Numbered from the stretch's first letter, positions 1-14,200 are shown. The stretch is DNA of 64,000 nucleotides from Ceratodon purpureus (GCA_014871385.1 CM026431.1:13855594-13919593); one strand, 5' to 3'. Numbers and translations are program-made. Notes: generated by a model not told the origin, from the letters alone.

Positions 1-298
1 TTTATGTTTGAAATTCTACTTTGTAGAGAATTCACTTTTAATTTTAAATATATGTATATATACATGTTTCTTCATAGATATAGATGGTGTTAAGAAATAA
101 ATAAATAATGTTTTTGCTCTTGTTTTAAAAAGCCATATTTACAAAATTCTAGATGAACTATTTAAATTTTTTTTTTTTAATATTTTTGTCCATATCAACA
201 ATCAATCTAAGTGGAGATACAAAATACTTATCCTTTAGTACTTTTGAATGAAAATGTTATTTGATATAGTCTTTTTCCTACAAAATCATTGAATACAC

Positions 299-360
299 TT
301 TTTAACCCCTAATTGGCCATAGTCCTAGAGGGGGCTTTTTGAAATTTTTGGCAGGTTTCA
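299..360 (+). repeat. Dispersed repeat, copy 1 (TTTAACCCCTA end)
   Basis: The block starts with TTTTTAACCCCTAATTGG and continues into a G-run and a T-rich stretch near GGCTTTTTGAAATTTTTGGCA. The reverse complement of 63358-63413 aligns with it over most of its length (TTTAACCCCTA, then GGGCTTTTTTGGAATTTGGGCA). A third TTTTTAACCCCTA lies at 62540. This suggests a dispersed, unclassified repeat family. The similarity was judged by eye and includes small gaps. Confidence 0.45.
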
Positions 361-368
361 TTAATGTC

Positions 369-429
369 AATTTTTGATATGATTTTATAATTTTTTTTCA
401 AGATGTAAGGAATTGCAAGAGCTACTCAA

Positions 430-468
<39 letters not shown>

Positions 469-529
469 CCTTTATCGCATAATATAAATTATAAAATCAT
501 ATCAAAAATTGCAATATATATATTGCAAT
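369..529. repeat. 25-bp inverted repeat around an AT microsatellite, plus a 22-bp palindrome
   Basis: Bases 369-393 and 486-510 are perfect reverse complements (25 of 25). Between them lies an (AT)n run at about 431-464. Immediately after the right arm, 508-529 is a perfect 22-base palindrome (ATTGCAATATA centre). The stretch could extrude as a cruciform or be a small fold-back element. No coding signal. Confidence 0.75.
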
Positions 530-772
530 GGACATTGGAAAATTTATTTGTGATGTCCAAAGCGGTTTTTCTTACTCATTGGGCAGCTCCAAAATTTGAT
601 ACATTCTTCGCCTACCTTTGGGATTTTTTTTATGCAAATAACTAAAATTATTGGCTTTGTGATTATCTAAGAAAATTCTTATATTAATGAAAAGTTTCAT
701 TTTCTAAGGAGCCAAAAATTGCTCATCTTTTTTGGTCAAGCTCAAAAAAACTCCTTTATCGCATAATATAAA
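464..772 (+). repeat. Pair of 25-bp direct repeats
   Basis: The same 25 bases (starting AAACTCCTTTATCGCATAAT) occur at 464-488 and at 748-772, 284 bases apart, with no mismatch. The first copy overlaps the right side of the inverted-repeat structure at 369-529. This could reflect a duplication or the ends of a small inserted element. No gene lies between them. Confidence 0.7.
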
Positions 773-1869
773 GAGAATTTTGTTCTTCTTTTTTCTATTT
801 CAAGAATAGAAATAAAACTTTGTTTCAATTGCATGGATTTTTATTCTAACAAAAAATGGTTTGTCAAAAAAATTGAATGAGTATTAGCAATTTCATGAAC
901 CAATGTTCCTTATACAACTTATTTCACAATGCTCCACCTATTTGTTAAATCTAAAATTTGGTGCACAAGTAACTAACATCATGTTACATGTACATCAAAT
1001 TATTACAAATCTCAAACTTGTATAGTGCAAAACATTTACACAAAGAGAAGTCAAAGTCTTATAACCGTCTTTAGAAAAGATACAAAAGAACAATGTTACT
1101 TCAAACTCTATAGTCCTTTAATCCATGCGGTCAAAGTTTTAGTTTTAGCTTTAGAAATGGCATTTTTTTAAAAATGTTTTTGGTGAGAAATGGTCACAGC
1201 CAATTAGAGGTTAAGCCATTGAAACAACATTTAGACGTATTTAATTAATTTAATTATTTTAATCTAAAAATTCACACCTTTGTAATATTTATCCTATTTT
1301 CTATCTAAAATTCAATACTTTCTAACTGTTCACTACAAATAAGTTTGTCCACAAAGCTAGTTATGGGGTCTAAAACTCCATAATTGGTTTAAAATTGGGT
1401 TATGGTTTCAACAGAAGAGAGATTGAAAAGTACAACATTAATGACAACACAAACATTGATCTGTGCTGATTCTGTTATGGCTGCATTGAATCTGCAAGGA
1501 CTGTGGCAACATGATCAGTGCTGAAAGTGGTGGAAGATCACATCAAAATTCAATAACTTAACCTTTCATCTCACACAAAAGTTCTCAAGCACGAGATCAG
1601 AGGAGCACACTTATTGAATGTCTCCAGTACTTACTCAGTTGTCATGTTTCATCCTTGTCAAGATGGCATAATAATAACAATTCCACACACACTTAAAATG
1701 ACATGTGAAGAAGAACTCTACTCAATGGGCCGCCCTATTGCTCCCACCCACTTGGCTCCACCTCTTGTTTACGGATGCAGCATTACTGCTTGAATTGAGC
1801 CAGACTATGGAACTAAATTACAAGAAGGAGGGTGACTGAATGATGAAAGATATGATGGAAATTGCAATT

Positions 1870-1946
1870 CAGTGGATCCACCACACTATGAATCAGCATA
1901 ACAAAGCTTTGTACCATTTACAACAAAATTTGTGGTGGATCCACTG
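1870..1946. repeat. 16-bp inverted repeat, 45-bp loop
   Basis: CAGTGGATCCACCACA at 1870-1885 is mirrored exactly by TGTGGTGGATCCACTG at 1931-1946. The total length is 77 bases. The arms are GC-richer than the surroundings. It may be a short hairpin or a tiny inverted-repeat element; no target-site duplication was identified. Confidence 0.7.
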
Positions 1947-4379
1947 ATATAACCCTTTGCAGATGGTTGTAACTTCTAAGACGAGAACTTCTGGTTGAAT
2001 TTCAGAAATGGGAGCTCTATGAAATTCTTAAAAAATGTTGGATTGGAGTTCAAGGGGAACATTACTTATTTTCATCATGTGCAATTCCAATGAGGCTTTT
2101 CATCCGTGGAAAAAATATATTTCAATCCAACTTTTTTTTGGTAAAACCCAGATACCATGTAGCAAGACTACCCATCCATGAAAATTGTTCATCTCCTTGG
2201 GCTCCAACCCAATATTTTCCTGTATAATCTGGCCCCCATTTCAACTGAGTTAGAATAAGGTAGGAGGTTCAAGAAGAGTGCGGGCTTTAAGAACCGCCCC
2301 TATGAACAGGGTATGAATGGCGCAGCCACATATCAAAATTGACTAGTACAGTTAGTGAATGAACCAAGGAAAAAAGGAAATGAGCCAATCATTCTCTTTG
2401 TTTTCCCCATTTTTATTTAGGATTGCAAGTGAAGAGTTTATGAAAGACCTATGAGCTCAAATAACACACTCTAGGCTGATGCCTTCAAAAAAAGATATCT
2501 AATTTAGGGAGACTCAAAAAATTTCGATTAAAATTGCCACTCAACTGTTCTCAGATTATCTTCCAACCAAAAATTTGTTCTGAAATTTCCCATTGACAGA
2601 TTTCTTCACAGAGGGCAAAATCTGCTTAGATGGTCCATTTCCGGCCGAGCCTCCTACCTTAGTTGCAGTATCACCATATTCAAATGTTTATACAGTTCTG
2701 ATTTCTTCAAAGTCAAACGTTCAGATAGACCTGTGCTTGAAACTAAAGGCCGTTCAAGATGCTGTTTACATTATATCAATATAGTATAGTTTCTCCATGG
2801 TCCCACATGAAACAGAATGTCAAGCTGGAGAGCCAAGACTACTACAGTACCAGTGTTGGATTCAAACGGTGACTCCTGACTGCTTGGGACACACTTTCAA
2901 AACCAACCTTGCACCCTTGTTCCCACAAAATGTATTCAATGCTCTTGGCTCCCACTCTGTCTCATTCTACGTACATACGCACTTGGTACCTTCATGGATG
3001 TGTAGACAAATGATCCTATTACATGTACTAAATCACCCTCCTAAGATGCATTCTATAGCATGTCATTCAAGGGCAAGCGAAGCATGGGCTCTACACTAAC
3101 CTCCTACATTTTCTCTCCCCACTCTCAAACAAACTCCACAATCTCCTGCAATTCCTCAGGCTCCAAAATACTGACCAAGGGCTACAAGATATCTCCAATA
3201 ATTTCAGACGTCTTGATTGGTTTTGAAGCAGTAAATAGAAAAATAATTACCTCATCATTACCCACATCATCACCTCTATCACCATATTCATCAAATGGCC
3301 AACCGGCCATATTCATTGATTATTTGTATTAGCCACTGAAATACTGTCACTCCAGTTCATTTTCTCTCTCTTATCATATTAGCGTGGCTACGATATAGAG
3401 TGACTTCAAATCATTTATCTCTTTATCACATTAGAGCGGTGTGCCAATCTAATCAATACGGCGATCTTAGTTCAACTACTACAAATTCTACAACCTGGTA
3501 TAAATTAAGTGAGGTCACGTAAGGACCAGATTGCTAATTCGCACCAAACGGATAAGGGGTCGACCACGGGACCGAGCACGGTCATGAGAGAAGAGCCCGA
3601 AGACCGTGGGGAGGCGTCGCACACGACAAAGGCACGCGACGCCGGGCGAACAGAAGCTCGACTGCATGCGCGGGGGCTGCATTGAATGCAGCTCTGACAA
3701 CTCGCGCATCCGAAATTCAAACACACCGTTGCCACGATTCTGATCCCGTCGGCAAGCTCATCGTCACTAACTAGAACACTGATCATTCAAGTTTCCAACT
3801 TCACATAACCTCGGCCTTGTACCATCCTTGCACAGCTGCAACAACTGCAACAGCAACTGCTGCTGGTTGCTGCTGCATCCCTTTCCTCATTGCTTCTCCT
3901 CTACGTCGCGACCGGGTGTTCACTCCAGCTAGTTTGAATCCTGCACCATGAGCTATCATTGCTGGTGTCAATCGCCAGGCCGCCACTTTGGACCCAAGTT
4001 GCTTCCTTACGATTCCAGCAAGTTTGAATCTTGTGGAGCTTTTGGATCAGTATTTATATGCTTGGTGTGAGCCGTTGGGAGATTCAGTTGGGTTGCGAGG
4101 TTGCGTCCACTTTGTTGGAGGGAAGGCTAGCTATCTGTGGGTTGGAGATACTCGCCTTGTTGTGTGGACTTTGTAGGTGATGACTCGCATGCTTGTGGGA
4201 GGTTTTCTAGTTTTGAACTAGTCAGCAGTCAAGCTGGGTGGAGTTTGTTTGGATTGTGAGTGAGCAGAGAGTTGTGTTAGCTATGGAGAGTGTCATGTTG
4301 ATATCATGATGAGTGTTTGAGAGTCGGGAGATTAGTGGTGGTGGTGGTGCTGCTGCGGCAGTGAGGATCAGTAGAGAAC

Positions 4380-7300
4380 ATGACTATGGAGGTCGATTTG
4401 TTTTCGAAGCTGATGTTGACGGAGGAGGAGAGAGTGGTAGACCCCCAGCTGGGATATCCACTTGGGTATGCCAAGCTATGTCGTCACGCTTCTTTGCAGC
4501 TCCATGGACTCTTCACTCCCTTCACTGAGGGTCCACCCCATCGTTTCCTGCCATATTCTCCTCAATCTGAAGATGTGAGTCTCCTTTACCCCTTCTCTGG
4601 TGGAGTCACGAGTTGTAGCTAATTAATTAGTGGGAAAACACTGGCATGTGTTCACCATGGCCAAGTGATTGACGTGCCGTGAACTTGGAACTAAGCTTAC
4701 CGAGAAATGGCAGTTTTCTTGTGTGAACTCAAGGCGCTGAGAGTTTGATTACACGAGTAATGGCTTATTGGATGTTCAGGGAGAGATTTAGAAGTTCTAT
4801 AAAGGGCTAATTATTAGTTGAGAAGATGTAAGGCTTTCGTCTGTGTAGAACAGAGAGTTCAGAAGTCGCAGAAAAATGGAGAGATTATAGTTGAAGTGTC
4901 GAACTTTCAATTTGTTTTTTGGGGGGAGTTCAACAACAAAGGAAAGAATGCTAGTTTTGATGCACAATCTGGTCAGTGTCAATTTCCAGTGATAGAATAT
5001 ATAACATGATAATTCACCAAAAGATTTTCGTAAGTTTAAACTTGCTGATACGAAGCGACATCTCTTTGATAAGCAGCTAGCTTCTTGCGTGGTGGCACTA
5101 GAATTTGGGGAGATGACAATCTTACTGCCATGTTTTGATGTCTGTGGCAGTTCGCGACTTTGAAAGAGTGGGATGGCTTGTTTCCGACCGTGGCGAACAC
5201 AGACAGAGATCCTGAAAATGCACGCAAGTACGCGGAGGAGCTGTGGCAGCAACTCGATCACCTTGGGTATAACAGTAGACTTGATTTTGCGAAGTTACAC
5301 TGACACTAAGAAACAAGCCTCATATTCCACCCATTTTCTCCACCGAGTCAAATATTATCGAGTAAATTGTGAATGCCCATAACGTTCACTTATGTCACTC
5401 AGTGGGAGAAATATTCTACATAATAAAGATTCAGTTCTTGGCATCTGTTAAGCTAATGAAATGTGGAGATCGACTATTCGTGAATGGCACAGACAACACA
5501 TTCGAGGAAAATCTACATGATTGAATGCAAACGGTGTGCTTACAAGTGTAGTCAAACAGAGGCTGACTAGGAAAATTGCTGAATGTGTTGTTATTGTGTG
5601 CAGAAATGCTGGATTCGACCCGGCAAAGTTTAGAGTTGATCCTTACGGCAATGTCGTGTACCGGCATGCCGATCCTTCGTCTCCTCTTGCTTGGGAAATT
5701 GATCACTGGTTTCCTCATTCTCGTATGTTAATTCCTCTACCATTTCCTCCCAACAGAAGTTTACTCCCAATTCTATGTAGGCCGCCACTGCTAGTCGTCC
5801 AGGGCGAGGCTTGGATTGTAATGTTGTATAGGAAATATTTTCCGGACGTGTGTTTTGATGAAGTGACCAGGTATCACATGTCTTATGTCCAGGAGGAGGG
5901 AAGACGGTGGTGACCAATTTGCGTGTGGTTCAGTGGCAAGCAAATCAACGCAAGAAAAACCGCCTCGAGTTTCTCGTACCCTGGTGGGATCTGCAACACG
6001 GTTGCTCAATAAACCAGTTCCTTTCTGCCTTCGCATCAAAGAATGCGGACTTCAGGTACTCAAATATGTGCTAATCCTTGTTTATGTCTGACTAAATATT
6101 TCCTACACCATGAGGTTTTGAAGTAGTTGTATCAGCTGTTGCATTTGCGCGTTTCTCGTGATCCAAATGATTGCCACAGAAATTTTTTTATCAAGCTTGG
6201 AACAAATCATGAACTTTGATATCCTTTGCCTTGCAGGAAACGATCATTTGCCTTGTTCTTTTCAGGGGGAGAGGATGAGTCAGTTGCAAGAGAGCACGTA
6301 GGAGATTGTCGTCCATGGCCTCAGCAGTTTCGTGAAAAGAAGGCACAATGTGGTTTAGCTGCTGCAGCTATCGTGATGGTTCACAAAGAGAATGACGAAG
6401 CCCATCGACCCTGTGTCCCGTTTAAATCCCTCCTGGCTTGTGATGCACCTTCAGCAGGTACTTTTGAGTCAAGGTGTTTCTAATAACTATTGACGTAATG
6501 CGCATTTTTTGTTGAAGGCATGCTAGAACGCCTCTCAGTAAGCCTGATCGTCCAGGCCAAAAATTAGTTTTTCTGCAATGTGCGAATGCGCATTGTTGTG
6601 TGTTGTCCTTTCCGTGGTTCTAGACCACTCTCAAAAATGTCGGGTGCGGGCAGAGAGGTCCTCGGTGGTGTATGTGTTCCCTCCTATGTTTTGGAGTGGG
6701 TACGTCTATCTTGTACCCACCGTACATGAAGCATTTGATCTAGATATATTGGTCTGAGACCATATTTCTGCTTTGACAGGAATGCAAGCCAAACGAAGGT
6801 GGAGTGCAGAAGAAGAGGAGGCACTGCGGCGAGCAGTCAATAAATTTGGGTCAGGCAGTTGGAAGGAGATGAAAGAAAACGAACCTGCTCTTGCTAATCG
6901 CTCAACGGTTCAACTTAAGGAAAAGGTGATTATTTCAATTGTATTGCACAAGTGTGCTGAAGTTCTAATCAGTGACATGTTAATAATTTTGAAATCAGGA
7001 ACTGATTTCGTGCAACTCTAAAACAGATTTTTTCTGTGTTCCTCTTGGAAATAAGTAGAAATCTGATTTCTGTCCACAGCAGATAGTCAATTTGCTTTTT
7101 CTCTGTTTGGTTGCTGTGATAGCTGCAGATTTCAACTGTGAATACTCTCATTTCTCTTTGTCACCAAGACTACTTACCCCTTAATTATCACTCATTACTT
7201 TGATTTTTTTGTGTCCTTTGAGTCGTTATTCCTTGGACAAGTACACAGTCACCGCATTGAGTATTTAATAACCTTTGTTGTTTAAAGCAGTGCCGATTGA

Positions 7301-10300
7301 TGAGAGTGGATTGGCTGAAGTCTGGGAAGGAGAACATGCTACCTGCATCCACAGGAAATTGCAGGAGTGACCATTTGGACCGTCAGTCTTCAGCTACCAC
7401 TACATTGCAGAAGGTTAAGCATGCACTTAAACTTTCAATCAGAAAAATGAAGCAGTCATTTTACCCTCCCCTCCTCGTTCCCTTTGAGTGGCCTTTTGAA
7501 CAACAATGACACAATCGAAGTGTAAATCATTATTGCATCTGATAATCTATTGAAGGAGGAAGATGACATTGACGTTTATTATATGGAAGAGCTTACGGAT
7601 TGTTTCATTAGTTTTTTCTCTTTTTATTTCCCTAAGAGTACTTGTGAAAATTTCTTTCAGACCTTGCCTGGGTTTATTTGCTATGAAACTTAATTTCCTC
7701 TTTTTTGAGGCTTGCAGGAACTCCGAGTGAAGATCATGCGGGAAGAGGAAAAACGGGAGAAAGAGACTGAAATAGCGGAGCTCGAGAAGACGGTTCTGAA
7801 TCTGAAGCAACAAAACGAAAAAGAGCGATTACATGCTGTAGAGCTTGAGACGGTCTTGACGAAACACAAACGAGCAGTTGAGAAGCAGCGGAGGTGGGCA
7901 GAGACCCAGTCGTCATATCGTCTCTGCTTGGAACGTATGATTCGGGATACCATGCACCAGTAAGCTATTTCTCCCATATCCATTCATACCAACAGCTTCA
8001 GCAACTCAATCTCTACCTATCTAATATCATTATTTTCTTCGATTATACTTTGTTCCGTCCTTGTTCTCAATACTGTACCTCTTCGATGTTCACCTTATGC
8101 ACGAAGCTTGTATCATCAAGCTATGTTAGCCCTATCTAAAATACTGGATACTTCTGGCCGTGAAGGAGCATCTCATACAAAGAGCAAGCACGGTTGAATC
8201 AATCAGCATGCAATGCACTCAAGGCTCGTCTTGATTGTCAGAAGGTTGTGTGCGAAGCTGCTGAAAAGGACCTGCTACAAAACTATACTCAAAGAGGGAT
8301 TCTGGAGGCAACTGTAGAAGAATCGGGTTTGAGTGACAACTCATTGAATACTACGGAAACGAGAAGTGTTGTGCAGGGCCGGGATATCGTAGATGTGAGT
8401 AGTTGTGTGTCCCTCCGTGATTGTGAAGATGGTAACGAAGAGTTAGACAAAAAGACTCTGCTCCAAGATATTAACCTGGTCGACAGTGATAGTGAAGACG
8501 AAACTGCGGATGAAGTCTACAGCCGACGCACGGAGCATCGTCGAAAAAAAGACTTACTGCACGAAAGCCAACAAGAAGAGCATGCATGGAAATCACTTGA
8601 CAACGAGGTCGCTGATGGTAATTTTTGAACACCTACATTTATGATGTTCCTATTTGGCCTTGAAGGTAAAAATTTATGAAATATTCAATTTAGCTTCCAT
8701 TGTTTGTCTCTGGATTGAATTCTCTGACAAGTATTTACACTACCGTATGTGATAAAATCATTTGAAGGTGACGCTTCCTGGTTTTCGCAGATGCGAAGTT
8801 GGAGAAACATGAAGCAGCCGACGCTCTGCCAATGAAGGTTTCAAGCAGCGAGGAGTCGTTGCCAGATTGTAGCACCCAGATTGTGGGGAATGCCACTGTA
8901 TCCGAACAGGAGGCCGTTCCTGAAACCGAAGGTCCCGCTCCCCTCAGGCTTTCGGAAGAGAATCGAGGTACATGAGGACTACTTCAAGTCTGAAGAGTAT
9001 TTGTAGAAAGGCTTCAGTGCCATTTACCATTGCCTGATGGATAGATTTAGCACGGTGTATGGAGCTTCCTAGTATGGCTTAGCGTATTTAGCACCTTGAG
9101 AGTCTCATTGGTGATCGCCTTCTTGGTTTAAAATTATTTTGGATGCTCACAATCAGTCTGGAATGATTTAACAGGAAGTAAAAGCCTTGAATTCTTGGAG
9201 GTTGATTTGGACCAAGAGCATCAAGTTAATATTTCTCATGAAGTGCGACGTGATGATATCGAACACGTCAATAGACAAGCAGATGCAGATGTCAGATCCG
9301 GCTTTGAAGCTCCACAGGTCTGCACAGCAAGAACGGAACTTCGTACTGAAAGGGATGGTATGGACTTGGAGGAGACTCCTGTAATCTATGATCATGCACA
9401 ATGCCCAGATTCTGAGGCAGGAGATGATATTCACGTTCCTAGTGCAGGAGTGAACAAGCTCTCTGATTTAAAACAAGTAAAGAAGAATGTCATCGTGGTG
9501 CAATCAGAGAATACCAAAGCAGAGATGACACCCGAAACGATTGAGAAAGAAGTCGTTTACAAGGAAGAGTACTTGGATGAACTTCTTCAGCATGTCCAGT
9601 TTCAACTTCCTTCCTTAGACGCGGCCGATGCACCTGTGGAAGACAATCCATTACGGAAATCTGAAGAACACCTCGATGAATTGCTGCAGCAGGTTTGATT
9701 ATTTCAGCTCTATTTGGTTCCGAAATTGCGTCATTCCATAATTTCCGTATCATGACCTTTTGATTGAAGCTTCACTAGTCCGGTGACCAAGTGCTATTTA
9801 TTTGTTCTTTTTTTTCGAACTCCATACTTTAAGAATTTGAGCATTGTTAATGTAACAAATGATCAAAAGATGCTGCTTGCTCTCATTCATGGCGTTTGTT
9901 TCAAATATATGATGCAATATGAAAGAGAAAATACAGTCTCATCTTTCAAGGACGTTTTTTTGAAGAAGTTTGTTTTCCTCAGGTACTGGCAACCCATATC
10001 GAACGGATACGGAAAACCGAGGCTGGGAGGCAACAAGCATGTGATACAGATGATGAGAAAGTACGGCAGATTGGGAAGCAGAATTTGGACAAATGGTTAC
10101 AAGTGCTTTTGTTTAACGTTGAATCTGCAGGCCCCTCACCAGGTCAAGACAGTCCTTTACATCGAGCTTTCTCCCCAGCCTTGACCCAGATGAGTATTGC
10201 AGCAATGCGTGGGAACTTGAATCTCGAAGCCAACCAGGATCAGGTCAGACATTTTACGTCATACAACATGGATATTTTGTAGGATATAACATGAAATATA

Positions 10301-11285
10301 TCCACACTATATCCTGGCTATGGCCATGAATAATCGCTTAACAGAGTAAACTGTCTTCATTAATCCAGAACATTAGCCATGTCCTGCCTCAATTTCTGTT
10401 TTCTTTCCTGTGGCAATGGTTATATGCCTTTCTGATTGTGCTTTACAAATGAAGCAAGGGCTATCACACAGATGAAACAGTTTCAAATCCAAGGTGTTTT
10501 AGCTTTTAATCTGCCCTGCGCAGTCCTGCGTAGAGCGACGCAATTGCAGTTTGATCCTAGATGTTTCTGTCTCACTCGGTGAGTCTCAAGTGGCAGGATA
10601 AACTGATTGCTATGACTACTCTGAACAGGAAATCTCAAAGAAAACCGCGGAGAGTGTGGAGAGGCCCAAGGGCTTGTGGGGAGTTCTACTCCGGAAACTA
10701 AGTGCAAGACAACAGTCAGAGCAGTGCTTGTCAAACAAGTTGGATGCAGAAGCAGACAATGAGGCAGAAGTTCGAAGCAAGACACAAGGCATTGCAAGCT
10801 ATGATCAACCTTACACCACTCAAGTACTCAACGAGAGAAACATCACCTCTTCAGGCATTGATGAGACGTCCAACACCAGCAACTTGGCTCACGACGCTCA
10901 ACGATGCAGCGATTACGGGAAAACATTGCGTGTGGACTCCACGAGAGTTCTCTCTGACATTTCAGAAACGAACCAGGCAACCATGGTCTCCAATCACAGT
11001 ATCATAGATCCATCGGTCCCCTACGCTGAAGATGGAGTACCCAAGTCTGCTCTTGATCAACACTTCACCATAGAGAGACGACACTATCCCAGGGCCCTCT
11101 CGGATCTAGATGAGATCTCCGAGGCTGATAGTAACGACACTTCTGATTCTCGTCAGCTGGAGAATAAAGACCCGAACAAGAACGGCCTGCGTGCGTCTAT
11201 CAAAGCTGCTGGACTCGTCTGGAAGAAGGCTGTGAAGAAGCTCGAAACAAGACTCCAAGATGGCTCCCATCCTATGTTGGAATGA
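4380..11285 (+). CDS. HNH-like domain plus telobox-like Myb/SANT protein (13 exons, about 1129 aa)
   Basis: Modelled exons: 4380-4574, 5151-5266, 5604-5722, 5893-6055, 6237-6457, 6780-6925, 7291-7413, 7718-7959, 8166-8617, 8791-8967, 9175-9692, 9983-10243 and 10629-11285. All introns are GT-AG and the phases close on one frame. Residues about 110-165 hold DPYGNVVYRHAD, then EIDHWFPHSRGG and a following N-L and N, which matches the order of an HNH nuclease motif. Residues about 275-325 form a Myb repeat (RRWSAEEEEAL, GSGSWKEM, VQLKEKCRLM) like the telobox class, but the third helix has Cys where Trp is usual. Residues 362-430 are a charged coiled coil. The rest is acidic and low in pattern, with two LDELLQ-V motifs near 800-824. 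Plants carry similar long proteins; I know no established function. A nuclear DNA-binding role is inferred. The start ATG could also be 4386, and the exon 9 acceptor is the weakest boundary. Confidence 0.85.
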
Positions 11286-14200
11286 GGACGTTTTTGCAAC
11301 ACTGCACATGAGGATTTTTTTTCCGGAAGTGAACACCCTGCAGTGCAAGTGAGCAAGCTTTCATTTATGTATAGGCTTACAAGTCGAAGCCCTCTTTTGA
11401 GAGCTAGCTAACACATCAGCAATCCCAGGAAAACAGTCGCCTGGATCACAAGCGTCCAGAATATGGGATCAATTTACCTTCTTCTACCTGCATGCCCAAA
11501 ATCCAGGTCAGTAGTGAGAAGAGATACACAATTTTTTCTTCACATGGTTCTGATGGACGTTTGCATTGGAGGCAACAATGAAACTGCACCGATGAACTCG
11601 CTCATCAAGTAATCAGCATGTATACGATTCTCGAGCTTTTTAGAGTCACGGTGTTCCAAGTTTCTGAAAGGAACAGAGTGGTTAAGGTTGATACAATATT
11701 TTCACTTTCATTGATGTCGATTAGACAAGTAGTCCTGCGCAGTTCCTTGCTGCTAACACTCACTTGTATTGAGACATTTTCATCAACTCAGATTGGACAA
11801 TCATAGAAGATTATGCAGGCTTCCAAGTTCAGACAATTAGTTGTGTATGATCACAGTAAGCTCTTCTAAGTACTGATGGAAACCAAGATTGTGAATTATC
11901 ATTTTGATCCTTGTTATTGTAACACAGATTTTGCACTACAACAAATTCTGGTCAAAAATTAAACCAGCTCCAATTTAAAGTCATTCAATCCTGACTTTTC
12001 GAATAACTCAGCCGTTGGTACCTTTAAGAAGGTTTACATGGCCTCCGACTATGAGAACATGGTTTAAACTTCGAAGTGGACCATTTCTGTAGACAAAGAA
12101 GGCACAAGAGAAAGCCAAGCTTCAAGTGTGGAAAAACTCACACAATTTAAGCTACAGAAACACATAATGTACATAAGAAGCAATGCCTACACGTGAAACT
12201 ATTTATTTCTAAGTACTGTTTGTGATACTCTAATCCATATTATGTAATCTATAATTCTCATCCAAAATTTAAATAACTCAAAATAATTGAAAATCACATG
12301 ATGGTAAGATTTTGAAGTATACCTCAAGAATTGGTTGACACAGATTCAACTTTCTCAATCATAACTATGACACACTAATTTCTTTAAGCAATACATGATG
12401 AAAATATTCAAAATATTATCTTTGTATACACTTAACATAATAAATACCAAATTGGATATATATAAAAGGATATCTATTAATCCAAAATCTATTTTTCCAA
12501 TCCATAAGAAAATTCCACTTTTGTTGCATTTAATTATAAACCACTATACTTTTGCCACATGTGTGTTTAATTTAAATATTTATCTATAAATTTAAAAAGT
12601 AAAATCATGATGTGTTTAAGTACATTGTATGGATTGTAAAATCTTAGTCTTGCTTTATCTATAGTTTTTGATGGTTCTCATAAATCTTGTAAATTTTTCT
12701 TGTAAAGTGTACTTTATATTCTACTATGTTACATGAATCATTATATAAATTTTCAAATGTAATGAAGTAAAAATGGTGGTAGTTAAAACATGTTATATTT
12801 GCTAAATTGATACAATTGCATCAAGTCAAATATAGAAGTAGGTTTGAATAGCTCCTCTAATCACGATGCTACCAAAATAAAATGTATTTGTAAGTATATG
12901 TTTAATGTCAAGCATGTAGTACTTTGACAAAGTAACAAATCTAAGGTGTATTTATTTTTTGAATAAATATAAGCTAAATCATATTTATATAGCTTGCCAC
13001 TGTCAACCTTGGGGTTTTCTATTAGTAGAAATCAAATTAAATCCATTGTAAACCTCCATGCCAAGAAGAATTGGTTCTTTGAGAGGGGGCCGGGTACTAT
13101 ATCCTGTGCTAGCGCTTAGAGATGGGCGCGAACCCTACTCTCGAGGTTCTGCTGCTCAGTTGAAAGCTATGAAGATATCTAATAGTAGTTCAGCTGTTAT
13201 TTTCATTCATACAAGTCAAAAGTTGTTGAACAACACTTAGAGGACAGACTGTAGATGTCGTTCAACAATTTTTGACTAGTATGCATGACAGCAACTACTC
13301 AATCGTTATGAGTCATTTCTTTTTTCCTGTAAGGACCACAAAACCTATGCGTGTCTTTTACGGCTTAAAAGCAAGATTTTTAGCTTCTAGTGGCCGTCCA
13401 AGCATGAACGCAGAGCAATCTTCTAGTGCGGACTTTGAATTTGTCAAAATCCTTGTCATACAGATAGAATGACTTCTGCGTTACCCTTGCAACTTGGAAA
13501 CTGATGTACAACAACTTATTTTAACTTTTATGTCACTTCTGTAGCTAGATAATGGATGTACAACATCAGTAACTTGGCTTCAGCCGGCCAACAATATAAA
13601 AATAGAGGAGTCTCTTATCTAATGAAAGATATTACAAATGTTGCATCAGGATATTAAAGAACCCTACAATCTTTTCTATTGTTGTAACATCTTAATTATT
13701 ATAAAAATCACATGGCTAATCAAATAAAGACATGGAATTGTCTTTTCATCTAATTTATAAACTCCTCACTTATTTTTACTTTAAACCATATTCTTTAATT
13801 TTTGTAATTACATAATATTTATGGCAATGGATGAATGTGTTTCCCAGTTATGATTTGAGCTTATATAAGAGGCTCCTAAAAAACCATTTCAAAACATAAA
13901 TTTCAATAAACAATCAATTCATATTGGATTATACAATACTTTTACGGCTTCAAATCCCTTTCTTCACAAAGCTTTCCACCACCAAAGATATCTATCGTAA
14001 GGTGCTCTATAATGGCTCAATTTTCAGCATGGGAATTCTACAGCAAAATTAACACTGCAAATAATTTTCATGCATGGGAAAACTAAGTGAAAAGTTGGAG
14101 CAAGTGGAATCATCATTTTTGGATTCTTCTACAATTAGTTATGAATTTTTGAAGCTAGATTCATAGGTGTTTCTAAAATGGTGCCCTAAAATGGCACACT

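Larger units (their letters stand above)
1..4379. other. AT-rich spacer and upstream region of the HNH-Myb gene
   Basis: No convincing gene was found. Most of the stretch to about 3500 is very AT-rich, with homopolymer runs and the small repeats listed separately. Short open frames around 2593-3332 lack recognisable domains, splice context and codon bias. From about 3530 to 4370 the base composition becomes more GC-rich, which fits the promoter and untranslated leader of the gene starting at 4380. The frames on the minus strand at 3505-3986 overlap each other and look like chance frames in this GC-rich leader. Confidence 0.6.

Noticed and set aside
3505-3986. Minus-strand frames upstream of the HNH-Myb gene
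   Set aside because: They overlap one another in a GC-richer leader, lack domains and have no splice support.
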